Positions 1 to 7,916 of a stretch of 21,453 bases of DNA are shown one piece after another. Below the pieces are notes generated by a model. The model was given only the letters and a program-made list of their open reading frames with translations. It was not told the origin of the DNA and searched no databases. The DNA lies in the NCBI GenBank assembly GCA_045642925.1, contig JAZUJW010000061.1, positions 1 to 21,453 of the forward strand. The letters run 5' to 3'. The translations under genes and the position numbers were made by a program. Source of the stretch: Firm-04 sp045642925 (GTDB lineage Bacteria; Bacillota; Clostridia; Oscillospirales; Ruminococcaceae). Every line of letters starts with the position of its first letter. The stretch's first letter is position 1.

Positions 1-177
1 TAATCAGGAAGGGGTTTCCCCTCGTGTCGTACCCAACATAAATAAAGAGAGGCAAGAAAAACGTGATTACTCGTTTTCTTGCCTCATTGTCTTTTTAGCG
101 GGTACTGCATGGGGGAACCCCTTAATAGGGTTCCCCCATACCCCCTCCTGATTAGTTGGACGAAAAAGGGTGTTTCG
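1..177. repeat. Palindromic intergenic repeat, copy A (MITE/REP-like)
   Basis: Bases 1-47 are an exact reverse complement of 4502-4548. The unit is bounded by inverted ends, TAATCAGGAAGGGG at 1-14 and CCCCCTCCTGATTAG at 141-155, followed by GGACGAAAAAGGG, which also follows copy B. It holds two internal hairpins: GAGGCAAG-type arms at 49-85 and GGGGGAACCC/GGGTTCCCCC at 111-137. No transposase is present, so a non-autonomous element or REP-like family is inferred. The left end may lie outside the window. It sits downstream of rplL, and its hairpins could also help end transcription. Confidence 0.75.
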
Positions 178-215
178 CTTCGCGTGCATAGCCATTTTAT
201 TTCGCAAGAATATGC

Positions 216-248
216 AAAAGGCGCTCTGCCCACTCGGACAAAGCGCCT
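216..248 (-). terminator. rplJL operon terminator
   Basis: On the minus strand AGGCGCT (248-242) pairs with AGCGCCT (225-219) across a 16-nt loop, followed by TTTTGC. It lies 18 bases past the rplL stop. In many bacteria rpoB follows rplL; here the operon ends. Confidence 0.75.
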
Positions 249-266
249 CTTTGTTATAAGCAAAAA

Positions 267-638
267 TTACTTCAGCTCGATGGTTGCGCCAGCATCTTCC
301 AGCGTCTTCTTCAGAGCTTCTGCATCAGCCTTCGGAACTGCTTCCTTCAGAGTGCAAGGTGCACCTTCAACAGCAGCCTTTGCTTCTTTCAGACCAAGAC
401 CCAGTGCATCCTTAACAGCCTTGATAACACCCATCTTGGAATCGCCAAAGGAAGTGAGAACAACATCAAAATCAGTCTTCTCAGCTTCAGCAGGTGCTGC
501 ACCGCCAGCAGGGCCAGCAGCTGCAACAACAGCGGTAACGCCAAACTCTTCCTGAATTGCCTCAACCAGCTCAGCCAGTTCGAGAACGGAGAGTGCCTTG
601 ATATCTTCGATAAACTTCATAGTCTTTTCGGAAGCCAT
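267..638 (-). CDS. rplL: 50S ribosomal protein L7/L12
   Basis: This 123-residue protein is the normal size for L7/L12, the dimeric stalk protein of the large ribosomal subunit that recruits and stimulates translation GTPases. The N-terminal dimerisation region (about 1-35, with LSVLELAELVEAIQEEFGV) is followed by an Ala/Gly/Pro-rich hinge (about 38-52) and the globular C-terminal domain with GLGLKEAKAAVEGAP. The ATG at 638 is chosen because AGGAGAA lies at 644-650. An in-frame ATG six codons upstream lacks that spacing and would add MKRRII. It is the second gene of the rplJ-rplL operon, 60 bases after rplJ, and is followed by a terminator. Identification is secure. Confidence 0.98.
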   Translation of the reverse strand: MASEKTMKFIEDIKALSVLELAELVEAIQEEFGVTAVVAAAGPAGGAAPAEAEKTDFDVVLTSFGDSKMGVIKAVKDALGLGLKEAKAAVEGAPCTLKEAVPKADAEALKKTLEDAGATIELK

Positions 639-698
639 GATAATTCTCCTTTTCAATAATCATAAATTTCAGATGAAAATACGGGAAGAAGCAAATAA

Positions 699-1205
699 TT
701 ATGCAGCTTCTTCGTTCTTTTTGTCCACGAGTGCCTGCAGAGTTGCAGCGAGCTTCTGAATCGGACCCTGGAGAGAACCAACGAGCTGTGCAAGCAGAAC
801 ATCCTTGGAAGGAATCTTGGAGAGAGCCATGATCTTTTCAGCATCATAGACTTCACCATCGACAAAGCCACCCTTCAGGGAGAATTTGCCTTCAGACTTC
901 TCAGCAAAAGCACCGAGAATACGAGCAGCAGCAGTCTGGTCATCGGACACAGCAATAGCAGTTGTGCCTTCGAGAACACCGTCGAACTGATCGTAGCCAA
1001 CATTGTGGAGAGCAAAGCGGATGAGGGTATTCTTCTGAACCATGTAGGTCACGCCTGCTTCACGAAGTTCCTTACGGAGTTTCGTATCATCAGCAACGCT
1101 GATGCCCTTGTAGTCAACGAGGACGCAAGCAGCAGCGTTCTTGAGCTGTTCGGTCAGAGCCTCAACTTTCGCCTGTTTGCTTTGAAGAACCTTTTCACTT
1201 GGCAT
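699..1205 (-). CDS. rplJ: 50S ribosomal protein L10
   Basis: L10 anchors L7/L12 dimers to 23S rRNA at the base of the ribosomal stalk. The 168-residue product has typical L10 sequence (VDYKGISVADDTKLRKELR, LVGSLQGPIQKLAATLQAL) and ends in the Ala/Glu-rich tail expected of the family. The start at 1205 (MPSEKVLQSKQ) is supported by GGAGGTG at 1215-1221. Longer in-frame starts at 1223 and 1265 extend into the regulatory leader and are rejected. Its transcript begins near 1419 and contains an L10-binding leader and an attenuator hairpin, so L10 (or the L10-L7/L12 complex) very probably represses its own operon. rplK and rplA are not upstream here. Confidence 0.97.
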   Translation of the reverse strand: MPSEKVLQSKQAKVEALTEQLKNAAACVLVDYKGISVADDTKLRKELREAGVTYMVQKNTLIRFALHNVGYDQFDGVLEGTTAIAVSDDQTAAARILGAFAEKSEGKFSLKGGFVDGEVYDAEKIMALSKIPSKDVLLAQLVGSLQGPIQKLAATLQALVDKKNEEAA

Positions 1206-1280
1206 GGAATGTTTCACCTCCATAAAATAAGCTTGCGATGCTGAAAGAACAGCGAGGCAAACCATTGCATGGAGTGCAAT

Positions 1281-1313
1281 AAGAACGCCTCTCCCGAATG
1301 GACAGGAGAGGCG
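1281..1313 (-). terminator. Attenuator hairpin in the rplJ leader
   Basis: On the minus strand CGCCTCTCC (1313-1305) pairs perfectly with GGAGAGGCG (1294-1286), followed by TTCTTATT. It lies between the L10 leader motif and the rplJ ribosome binding site, a position suited to attenuation. A small ATTGCA/TGCAAT hairpin (1264-1280) follows it. Confidence 0.65.
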
Positions 1314-1332
1314 GTTGTATCAAGATAGAAAC

Positions 1333-1385
1333 AATCGGCACTCCTCGGTCGGACTTCTAACGCAGAAAGCGAATGCCGACTGTCT
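1333..1385 (-). promoter_or_regulatory. Ribosomal protein L10 leader (autoregulatory RNA)
   Basis: On the minus strand an ACAGTCGGCA arm and a GTGCCGA arm enclose a segment with GACCGAGGA. This resembles the conserved L10-leader structure that binds L10 in Firmicutes. It lies just after the promoter and upstream of the attenuator. The match is from memory of the family pattern; no covariance-model search was run. Confidence 0.75.
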
Positions 1386-1425
1386 TTGGAATACGGGAAC
1401 TGTTGAATCAAATCACAGCTTTTAT

Positions 1426-1454
1426 AGTATAGCACACGAAAAGTGATTTGTCAA
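1426..1454 (-). promoter_or_regulatory. Sigma-A promoter of rplJL
   Basis: Minus strand: TTGACA (1454-1449), 17-bp spacer, TATACT (1431-1426). Expected start near 1419, giving a 5' leader of about 210 nt before rplJ that carries the L10 leader. Confidence 0.88.
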
Positions 1455-1587
1455 GAGGAAATTTGAAATTTTGGAGAAATTTTATTGTATACACACTGCC
1501 GTCCAGAAAATGAACGGCGGTCAATTTTATTCGCATCATTATGTCACCGTCTTTGAATTCAGGGTGACAAATCGCATTTTTGACGAT

Positions 1588-1629
1588 AAAACACAAAAAT
1601 CCCGACAAGCCGCAAAGCCTGTCGGGATT
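1588..1629 (-). terminator. Terminator of the NifU-like/GGGtGRT operon
   Basis: AATCCCGACA (1598-1607) and TGTCGGGATT (1620-1629) form a perfect 10-bp stem. On the minus strand it is followed by TTTTTGTGTTTT. It lies 32 bases beyond the GGGtGRT stop. Confidence 0.88.
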
Positions 1630-1661
1630 CGATAAAATAGCGTATGGTAACCGAAAAGAGA

Positions 1662-2660
1662 TTACTTCATAGCCTCTTCAACAGCAACAGCGCAAGCAAC
1701 GGTAGCACCGACCATCGGGTTGTTGCCCATGCCGATCAAGCCCATCATCTCAACGTGTGCCGGAACAGAAGAAGAACCTGCAAACTGTGCATCAGAATGC
1801 ATACGGCCCATGGTGTCCGTCATGCCGTAAGAAGCAGGGCCTGCTGCCATGTTATCCGGATGCAGGGTACGACCGGTACCGCCGCCGGATGCAACAGAGA
1901 AATACTTCTTGCCTGCGTCAACACATTCCTTCTTGTAGGTGCCTGCAACAGGATGCTGGAAACGAGTCGGGTTGGTGGAGTTACCGGTGATGGAAACGTC
2001 AACCTTTTCCTTCCACATGATCGCAACGCCTTCACGAACATCGTTTGCGCCGTAGCAGTTAACCTTTGCGCGCAGACCTTCAGAATATGCCTTGCGGAAT
2101 ACTTCCTTGACTTCGCCGGTGTAGTAGTCCATCTCGGTTTCAACATAGGTAAAGCCATTGATACGAGCAATGATCTGTGCAGCATCTTTGCCCAGACCGT
2201 TCAGGATAACACGCAGCGGCTTCTGACGAACCTTGTTTGCCTTTTCAGCGATACCGATTGCGCCTTCAGCAGCAGCGAAAGACTCGTGACCTGCGAGGAA
2301 TGCGAAGCACTCGGTTTCTTCTTCGAGGAGCATTTTGCCCAGATTGCCGTGGCCAAGACCAACTTTTCTCTGGTCAGCAACAGAACCGGGGATGCAGAAT
2401 GCCTGCAAGCCTTCACCGATTGCAGCAGCAGCGTCAGCAGCTCTCTTGCAGCCCTTCTTGATTGCGATTGCGCAGCCTACAGTGTAAGCCCACTTTGCGT
2501 TCTCGAAGCAGATCGGCTGAATGCCTTCGGTGATTTTATAAGGATCAAAACCCTTTGCTTTGCAGATCTCAAGGCACTCCTCGATGGAGTTGATGCCGTA
2601 CTGTGCAAGAACAGCGAGAATCTGCTTTTCTCTTCTTTCATAAGATTCAAACAATGCCAT
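1662..2660 (-). CDS. GGGtGRT family protein
   Basis: The 332-residue protein contains the literal family signature GGGTGRT at residues 259-265. It is Gly/Ala-rich, with no signal peptide or clear membrane segment. Other conserved-looking blocks are GLGHGNLGKMLLEEETECFAF (about 101-121), KVNCYGANDVREGVAIMWKE (199-218) and a C-terminal GMGNNPMVGATVA. Cysteines at 33, 51, 63, 71, 89, 118, 202, 246 and 323 could bind metal, but that is inference. The start has AAGGAGG at 2670-2676, which overlaps the upstream stop codon, so it is tightly coupled to the NifU-like gene 14 bases upstream. The pairing with a NifU-like scaffold is known in anaerobic Firmicutes, but the biochemical function is unknown to me. 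Confidence 0.9.
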   Translation of the reverse strand: MALFESYERREKQILAVLAQYGINSIEECLEICKAKGFDPYKITEGIQPICFENAKWAYTVGCAIAIKKGCKRAADAAAAIGEGLQAFCIPGSVADQRKVGLGHGNLGKMLLEEETECFAFLAGHESFAAAEGAIGIAEKANKVRQKPLRVILNGLGKDAAQIIARINGFTYVETEMDYYTGEVKEVFRKAYSEGLRAKVNCYGANDVREGVAIMWKEKVDVSITGNSTNPTRFQHPVAGTYKKECVDAGKKYFSVASGGGTGRTLHPDNMAAGPASYGMTDTMGRMHSDAQFAGSSSVPAHVEMMGLIGMGNNPMVGATVACAVAVEEAMK

Positions 2661-2674
2661 GGTACAAATCCTCC

Positions 2675-3367
2675 TTATTCTTTTCTCGGGTCAACGAGCT
2701 TCACAGCATCGGCAACACGGCCATACTGACCCTGTGCTTTTTCGAATGCGGTGTTTGCATCATCGCCAGCCTTGATGAAGTCCATCATCTTACCGAAGTT
2801 GACAAACTTGTAGCCGATGATCTGGTCGTCAGCATCGAGAGCGATCTTGGTGACATAGCCATCGGTCATTTCGAGGTAGCGAGGGCCCTTTGCGAGTGTA
2901 CCATACATCGTACCGACCTGAGAACGGAGACCTTTACCGAGGTCTTCCAGACCAGCGCCGACTGCCAGACCATCTACAGAGAAAGCACTCTGGGAACGGC
3001 CGTATACGATCTGGAGGAACAGTTCACGCATTGCGGTGTTGATTGCATCGCAAACGAGGTCAGTATTCAGAGCTTCCAGAATGGTTCTGCCGGGCAGGAT
3101 TTCGGAAGCCATTGCTGCGGAATGCGTCATACCGGAGCAACCGAGTGTTTCCACGAGTGCTTCCTGAATGACACCCTCTTTGACGTTGAGCGTCAGTTTG
3201 CAGCAGCCCTGCTGAGGAGCGCACCAGCCCACACCGTGTGTGAAACCGGAGATATCTTGAACTTCCTTTGCCTTGACCCACTTTGCTTCTTCGGGAATCG
3301 GAGCTGCGCCGTGAGCGACACCCTGTGCGATTTTGCACATTCCTTCAACCTGATTCGTATAAATCAT
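2675..3367 (-). CDS. NifU-like iron-sulfur cluster assembly scaffold protein
   Basis: This 230-residue protein resembles the NifU/IscU N-terminal scaffold fold. The block LVETLGCSGMTHSAAMASEI (71-90) matches the usual 'FGC-x-A-A-S' scaffold segment, and further cysteines occur at 49, 55, 56 and 106 (GWCAPQQGCC). The family builds Fe-S clusters on conserved Cys residues and hands them to apoproteins. The protein is longer than IscU and has an added C-terminal part (about 125-230) with no cysteine. The start at 3367 is preceded by AGGAG at 3375-3379; upstream in-frame Met codons lie across the promoter. It is the first gene of a two-gene operon with the GGGtGRT protein, its likely partner. No cysteine desulfurase gene is nearby. 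Confidence 0.83.
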   Translation of the reverse strand: MIYTNQVEGMCKIAQGVAHGAAPIPEEAKWVKAKEVQDISGFTHGVGWCAPQQGCCKLTLNVKEGVIQEALVETLGCSGMTHSAAMASEILPGRTILEALNTDLVCDAINTAMRELFLQIVYGRSQSAFSVDGLAVGAGLEDLGKGLRSQVGTMYGTLAKGPRYLEMTDGYVTKIALDADDQIIGYKFVNFGKMMDFIKAGDDANTAFEKAQGQYGRVADAVKLVDPRKE

Positions 3368-3419
3368 AAAATAACTCCTTTCTACTGAGAGCGCTTTCGC
3401 GTTCCCGTACATAGTTCTT

Positions 3420-3448
3420 ATTATAGCGGATTTCGGCGTTAAAATCAA
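3420..3448 (-). promoter_or_regulatory. Sigma-A promoter of the NifU-like/GGGtGRT operon
   Basis: Minus strand: TTGATT (3448-3443), 17-bp spacer, TATAAT (3425-3420). A small imperfect hairpin (GAACGC/GCGCTC) lies in the short 5' leader at about 3387-3402. Confidence 0.85.
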
Positions 3449-3675
3449 GAGCTTTTTACAAATTTGTGCAACAAATCAGAACTTTTTGCTGAAACAGACG
3501 GAAATTCCAAGGGAATGTCATGGACAGTGCCAACCGTAAAATATTACCATACAGGACTTTGAATGTTTTATAAATATTTCAGATTCATTTTATGTTGTCG
3601 TGGTAAGCTTTTATTATAGAAAAAAGCAACTGTGCACAGGCATTCTGTGCAGTATAGAAAGAGAGGCTGCTGGTT

Positions 3676-4383
3676 ATGGAAGTTTTGATTATTGAGGGGA
3701 ACCAAAGGCTGCGTCTGCAATTGGCAGAGCGACTGACGCAGGAAGGATACCACTGCACGCTGTGTGATAACGGTACAGATGCGCTGCATTTGCTGAGCAA
3801 GCCGTCCTTTGACACGATTCTGCTGGATACGGCACTGGGTGAGATCACGGGGCTGAATGTACTGCGGGAGCTGCGGACGCGCGGGCTTGACACGCCCGTC
3901 ATGCTTTTGAGTGCGCAAAGCAGTATTTCAGAGCGTGTTCTGGGACTGGACAGTGGTGCGGACGATTATCTGGTGAAGCCGTTCCACATGGATGAAATGT
4001 GTGCGCGGGTACGGCGGATGCTGCGGAATTATCATCGGGATGCGTGCCGACCGGATGCAGACATCCATTGTCTGGCAGATTTAACTGTTGACACGAAGCG
4101 GCATATTGCGACGCGGAGTGGAAAGCGGATACCGCTTTCGGAGAAAGAGTGTGCGATACTGGAATATTTGATTTGCAATCAAGGGATGACGCTGACGAGG
4201 GAGTGCATAGAGGAGCACGTTTCGAAGCACATACCGACAGGTGGTGCGGTCATCAGTGTATATATTCACTATTTGCGGCGAAAGATTGATGATGGGCACA
4301 CGGTGAAGCTGCTGCATACGATACGCAATGGTGGATATGTATTGCGGGCGGACAATCCGAAGATGGCGATGCGGCGCAGCTAA
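3676..4383 (+). CDS. OmpR/PhoB-family response regulator, orphan, atypical receiver
   Basis: The 235-residue protein has an N-terminal receiver (about 1-115) and a C-terminal winged-helix DNA-binding domain (about 130-230, ending IRNGGYVLRA). The expected phosphoacceptor Asp51 (ILLDT), Ser79 (LLSAQ) and Lys101 (VKPF) are present. The acidic pair that normally binds Mg2+ after the first strand reads E7-G8 (IIEGNQ) instead of two acidic residues, so phosphorylation may be weak or lost. The DNA recognition region and wing are intact. No histidine kinase lies next to it; its neighbours are an Fe-S operon and ileS, both on the other strand. The ribosome binding site is a modest GAGAGG; no convincing promoter was found. 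It is followed at once by repeat copy B, which may terminate it. Confidence 0.9.
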   Translation: MEVLIIEGNQRLRLQLAERLTQEGYHCTLCDNGTDALHLLSKPSFDTILLDTALGEITGLNVLRELRTRGLDTPVMLLSAQSSISERVLGLDSGADDYLVKPFHMDEMCARVRRMLRNYHRDACRPDADIHCLADLTVDTKRHIATRSGKRIPLSEKECAILEYLICNQGMTLTRECIEEHVSKHIPTGGAVISVYIHYLRRKIDDGHTVKLLHTIRNGGYVLRADNPKMAMRRS

Positions 4384-4391
4384 GCAGTCGG

Positions 4392-4571
4392 CGAACTTCC
4401 CCCCATTTCGTTCTAACGAATCAGGAGGGGTTCCCAAATAACATCTCCCATGACGAACAAAGGAAGGCAAGAGAACGGTTTGAAGCGTTCTTCCTGCCTT
4501 CCTTTATTTATGTTGGGTACGACACGAGGGGAAACCCCTTCCTGATTAGATAGGACGAAAAGGGAATTTCG
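4392..4571. repeat. Palindromic intergenic repeat, copy B (MITE/REP-like)
   Basis: This is an inverted relative of copy A, with an exact 47-bp match (4502-4548 against 1-47). Its ends are imperfect inverted repeats: AATCAGGAGGGG at 4419-4430 against CCCCTTCCTGATT at 4537-4549, and outside them TTTCGTTCTAACG against a GGACGAAAAGGG-type sequence. The centre is a long hairpin, GGAAGGCAAGAGAACG with CGTTCTTCCTGCCTTCC (about 4462-4503), followed by TTTATTTATG, terminator-like on the plus strand. It separates the convergent response regulator and ileS genes and may terminate one or both. Confidence 0.8.
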
Positions 4572-4595
4572 CGCTCCGCGTGTGCAGCCTTCTTT

Positions 4596-7500
4596 TTATG
4601 CTTTCTGAATCGCAATCTTCATTGTGCCGTCTGCCGTTTCAACTTCTGCCTCCACTGCCGCATTCTCTACCTTGCCCAGTGTCGCCAGCGTCTCATTGCA
4701 GATGTATTCCTCAAATGCCTTCGGGTATGCACCCTCAATTTGCAGCACAATACGGTCGGAAATCTCACATCCCGCTTGCTTTCTTGCATCCTGAATGTTT
4801 CGTACAAGCTCTCTCGCAATACCTTCCGCTTTCAGCTCTTCCGTGATCGTCAGATCAAGCGATACCACAATGCCATGCTCACTCATCACATGGCCACCGT
4901 CTTTCGCCGTGTAATTCACCAGAATGACCGATGCATCAAAGCTTTCTTCCTGTCCGTCAATTTCCAGAATTGCCGCATCTTCCGTCAAACGGAACTTGTT
5001 TGACTTGATCGCCTTAATTAACTGCGGAACTCTGCTGCCGTACTGACTGCGAATCGCCATGAAGTCAGGCGCATAGCTTACCGTTGCAATCTCGGACACT
5101 TCGTCAACAATTTCTACAACCTTGACGTTCAGTTCTTCTGCAATCACATCCGTAAAGTCACGCACAATCGCAGCAGCTTCTTTCGATGCCAATGCCACAC
5201 GCAGCTTCGAAAGCGGCTGACGGTTCTTGATGCGGTTCTTATTACGCAGACTGTGACTCAACGAAATAACATTTTGCACCAGACCGATTTGCTTCAGCAA
5301 ATCATCATTGCGCAGACAATCGCAAATCTCAGGCCACTGTGCCAGATGCACGGATTCTTCACCCGTCAGAATACGATAAACATATTCAGACATCACAGGC
5401 GCAACCGGCGCCATCAGCTTGCAGGTGTTGACAAGGACATAGTACAGCGTATCATATGCGTTCTGCTTGTCCTCTGTCATGCCGCTGCCCCAGAAACGAC
5501 GGCGGCTGCGGCGGATATACCAGTTGGTCATGCCGTCAATCAGCGCTGCCAGTGCATCCACATAACGGTTGACCTGATAATCATTCATATTGTCGGTGAT
5601 GGTCTTGCGGGTATCATACAGCAAAGCCAGCATCCATTTGTCAAGCTGATTGTCCGACTGCGGCTTGGGCATTTCGGTCGGGCAGTAGCCGTCAATGTTC
5701 GCATAGGAAATGAAGAAGTTGCAGGCATTCCAGAACGGCAGAAGAATCTGCTGCAATGCATCCTGCAAGCCGCTTTCATCAAACTGCAAGTCACCGATCA
5801 GCATTGCACCCGACTGATACATATACAGGCGGAACGCGTCCGTGCCGTACTTCTTCATCAGTTCCATCGGGTCAGTATAGTTCTTGGAGGACTTGGAAAG
5901 CTTTTTGCCGTCCTTTGCAAGCACCGTGCCGTGTACCACGCAGTTGGAGAATGCAGGACGGTCGAACAGCGCCGTTGCCATAACGTGCAGATAATAGAAC
6001 CAGCAGCGAATCTGTCCTGTGTACTCTACGATAAAGTCGCAGGGGAAGTGTGATTCAAACCACTCTTTGTTTTCGAACGGATAGTGCTTCTGTGCGAACG
6101 GCACACAGCCCGATTCGAACCAGCAGTCCAGCACTTCGGGAATACGGTGCATTGTATGACCGCATTCGCATGGGAAGGTAATTTCATCGACATACTGACG
6201 GTGGAGATTATTCAGGCGAACACCGCTCTTTTCTTCGATTTCGTCCAGACTGCCAAGTGCAATGCGCTTGTGGCATTCCTCGCATTCCCAGATCGGAATC
6301 GGCGTAGACCAGTAGCGGTTACGGGAGATGTTCCAGTCACGGGCATTTTCGAGCCATTTGCCGAATCTGCCGTTCTTGACGGTTTCAGGAACCCAATGAA
6401 CGTCTTTGTTCAGTTCAATGAGTCTGTCCTTGATTTTGTCGATATTGAAATACCATGCGTTCATCGCCTTGTAAATCAACGGCTGTTTGCATCTCCAGCA
6501 GTGCGGGTAGTTATGCTCAATCGTGCCGTCTGCAACCGCCTTGCCCGCATCATAGAGGAAGCGGATGACAGTCGGGTTCATTTCGATGACGTTTTTCGTA
6601 TTATCGGGATCATAGAAATCGGTGATTTCTTCAGTGAAGCGTCCCTTCGCATCAACAGGGTTGACCAGCGGAATGCCCCACTTCTTGCAGGTCCAGTAGT
6701 CGTCCTCACCGAATGCAGGCGCGGTATGAACGATACCGACACCTTCGTCAGAGCCGACATAGTCAGCAGAAACGACTTTAAATGCGCCCTTTTCTTTCAG
6801 GTCTGCAAAATACGGGAACAGCGGCTCGTAGGTTTTGCCCATGAGGTCAGTACCCTTGCATTCTTTCAGGATGACAGGTTCTTTGCCGAATACCTTCGGG
6901 AAGTTTTTGAGGACATTCTTGCAGGCGATATAAATGCCGTCCTCAACTTCCACGTAAGCATAGTCAAGCTGTTCACCGACTGCAAGGCAGAGGTTGGAGG
7001 GCAGAGTCCATGGTGTGGTCGTCCATGCAAGGAAGAATACCGTTTTGCCGTTCATGACTTCTTCGGTCTTGAAGCGGGCAATGATCCATCTGTCCTGACG
7101 CGGACGGGTAGAATCAGATTCACGGGTATCAGAGATGGAGAGGGATGTTTCGCATCTGGTGCAGTACGGTGTGACACGGTAATCCTGATAGATCAGACCT
7201 TTGTCGTAGCACTGTTTGAATGCCCACATGACAGACTCCATATAGGAAAGATTCATGGTTTTGTACGCGCCTTCATAATCGACCCAGCGGCACATTTCCT
7301 CGACATATTCTTTCCATGCCTCATTATTGCCCGAAACGATGTCATGGCAGGCATCGTTGAATTTTGCAATACCGATGGAGCGTTCAATGGCAGTTTTGTC
7401 GTCAATACCAAGTGCTTTTTCGGCTTGTGTTTCGATTGGAAGACCGTGGCAGTCCCAGCCCCAGACACGAGGTACGGAATAGCCCTGCATTGTCCAGTAG

Positions 7501-7709
7501 CGAGCAATCATATCCTTAATGAAGGAAACGAGGACAGTACCATGGTGGGGTTTGCCGGTCGGGAAAGGAGGGCCATCATAGAAGACGACTTCGTTGTCGC
7601 CTTTTTCGCGGACAGAGCGTTCAAAGACGGCATTTTCCTTCCAGAATTTGAGCATATCGGATTGGATTTTGGGCAAATCGGGTTTGCCTGCAAGGGGCAG
7701 ATAAGGCAT
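4596..7709 (-). CDS. ileS: Isoleucyl-tRNA synthetase, type-2-like, variant HIGH motif
   Basis: This class I synthetase charges tRNA-Ile and hydrolyses mischarged Val-tRNA-Ile. The 1037-residue chain shows GPPFPTGKPHHGT (46-58) at the HIGH site, WTTTPWTLPSN (229-239) and VHTAPAFGEDDY (327-338) in the CP1 editing domain, Cys clusters near 183-186 and 404-407 and a four-Cys set at 476-516, and KLSKS at 603-607, followed by the anticodon-binding region. The signature type (GPPF-TG-PH, KNY-DP) is that of eukaryote-like IleRS2, a clade known for mupirocin tolerance. The HIGH motif reads HHGT, with Thr in place of the last His. The start at 7709 is chosen because GAAAGGA lies at 7721-7727; the ATG at 7721 overlaps that site. 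It has its own promoter and a short leader with no T-box. Confidence 0.96.
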   Translation of the reverse strand: MPYLPLAGKPDLPKIQSDMLKFWKENAVFERSVREKGDNEVVFYDGPPFPTGKPHHGTVLVSFIKDMIARYWTMQGYSVPRVWGWDCHGLPIETQAEKALGIDDKTAIERSIGIAKFNDACHDIVSGNNEAWKEYVEEMCRWVDYEGAYKTMNLSYMESVMWAFKQCYDKGLIYQDYRVTPYCTRCETSLSISDTRESDSTRPRQDRWIIARFKTEEVMNGKTVFFLAWTTTPWTLPSNLCLAVGEQLDYAYVEVEDGIYIACKNVLKNFPKVFGKEPVILKECKGTDLMGKTYEPLFPYFADLKEKGAFKVVSADYVGSDEGVGIVHTAPAFGEDDYWTCKKWGIPLVNPVDAKGRFTEEITDFYDPDNTKNVIEMNPTVIRFLYDAGKAVADGTIEHNYPHCWRCKQPLIYKAMNAWYFNIDKIKDRLIELNKDVHWVPETVKNGRFGKWLENARDWNISRNRYWSTPIPIWECEECHKRIALGSLDEIEEKSGVRLNNLHRQYVDEITFPCECGHTMHRIPEVLDCWFESGCVPFAQKHYPFENKEWFESHFPCDFIVEYTGQIRCWFYYLHVMATALFDRPAFSNCVVHGTVLAKDGKKLSKSSKNYTDPMELMKKYGTDAFRLYMYQSGAMLIGDLQFDESGLQDALQQILLPFWNACNFFISYANIDGYCPTEMPKPQSDNQLDKWMLALLYDTRKTITDNMNDYQVNRYVDALAALIDGMTNWYIRRSRRRFWGSGMTEDKQNAYDTLYYVLVNTCKLMAPVAPVMSEYVYRILTGEESVHLAQWPEICDCLRNDDLLKQIGLVQNVISLSHSLRNKNRIKNRQPLSKLRVALASKEAAAIVRDFTDVIAEELNVKVVEIVDEVSEIATVSYAPDFMAIRSQYGSRVPQLIKAIKSNKFRLTEDAAILEIDGQEESFDASVILVNYTAKDGGHVMSEHGIVVSLDLTITEELKAEGIARELVRNIQDARKQAGCEISDRIVLQIEGAYPKAFEEYICNETLATLGKVENAAVEAEVETADGTMKIAIQKA

Positions 7710-7761
7710 AGCAGTCAACATCCTTTCATAAAACTGCAAAATTTTTTCATATACGCAGTAT

Positions 7762-7790
7762 ATTATATCACAAGTGAGGGACAATGTCAA
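7762..7790 (-). promoter_or_regulatory. Sigma-A promoter of ileS
   Basis: Minus strand: TTGACA (7790-7785), 17-bp spacer, TATAAT (7767-7762). The leader is only about 45 nt, too short for a T-box riboswitch. Confidence 0.9.
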
Positions 7791-7840
7791 GAAAAAAAGC
7801 ATATTTCCCGCACGACTGCGCGATACTGTTTGAGAATCCC

Positions 7841-7882
7841 AACAATAAGGACTCCAAAGGGAATGATACCCTCTGGAGTCCT
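7841..7882 (-). terminator. Terminator of the PHP-to-metY operon
   Basis: AGGACTCCAAAGGG and its near-complement CCCTCTGGAGTCCT form a long stem (7848-7882) around AATGATA. On the minus strand it is followed by TATTGTT. It lies 34 bases after the metY stop. Confidence 0.85.
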
Positions 7883-7916
7883 CATGATAATCGCTATTCC
7901 ATCATTGCGTCAGCGC

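Noticed and set aside
1644..3388. Long plus-strand frames opposite the NifU-like and GGGtGRT genes
   Set aside because: They mirror the real minus-strand genes and lack ribosome binding sites or recognisable domains.
3590..3620. Candidate promoter (TTGTCG and TATAGA) for the response regulator
   Set aside because: The spacing is only 14 bases and both boxes are poor matches.
7710..7760. Possible T-box leader before ileS
   Set aside because: The promoter leaves only about 45 nt of leader, with no specifier loop or T-box sequence.
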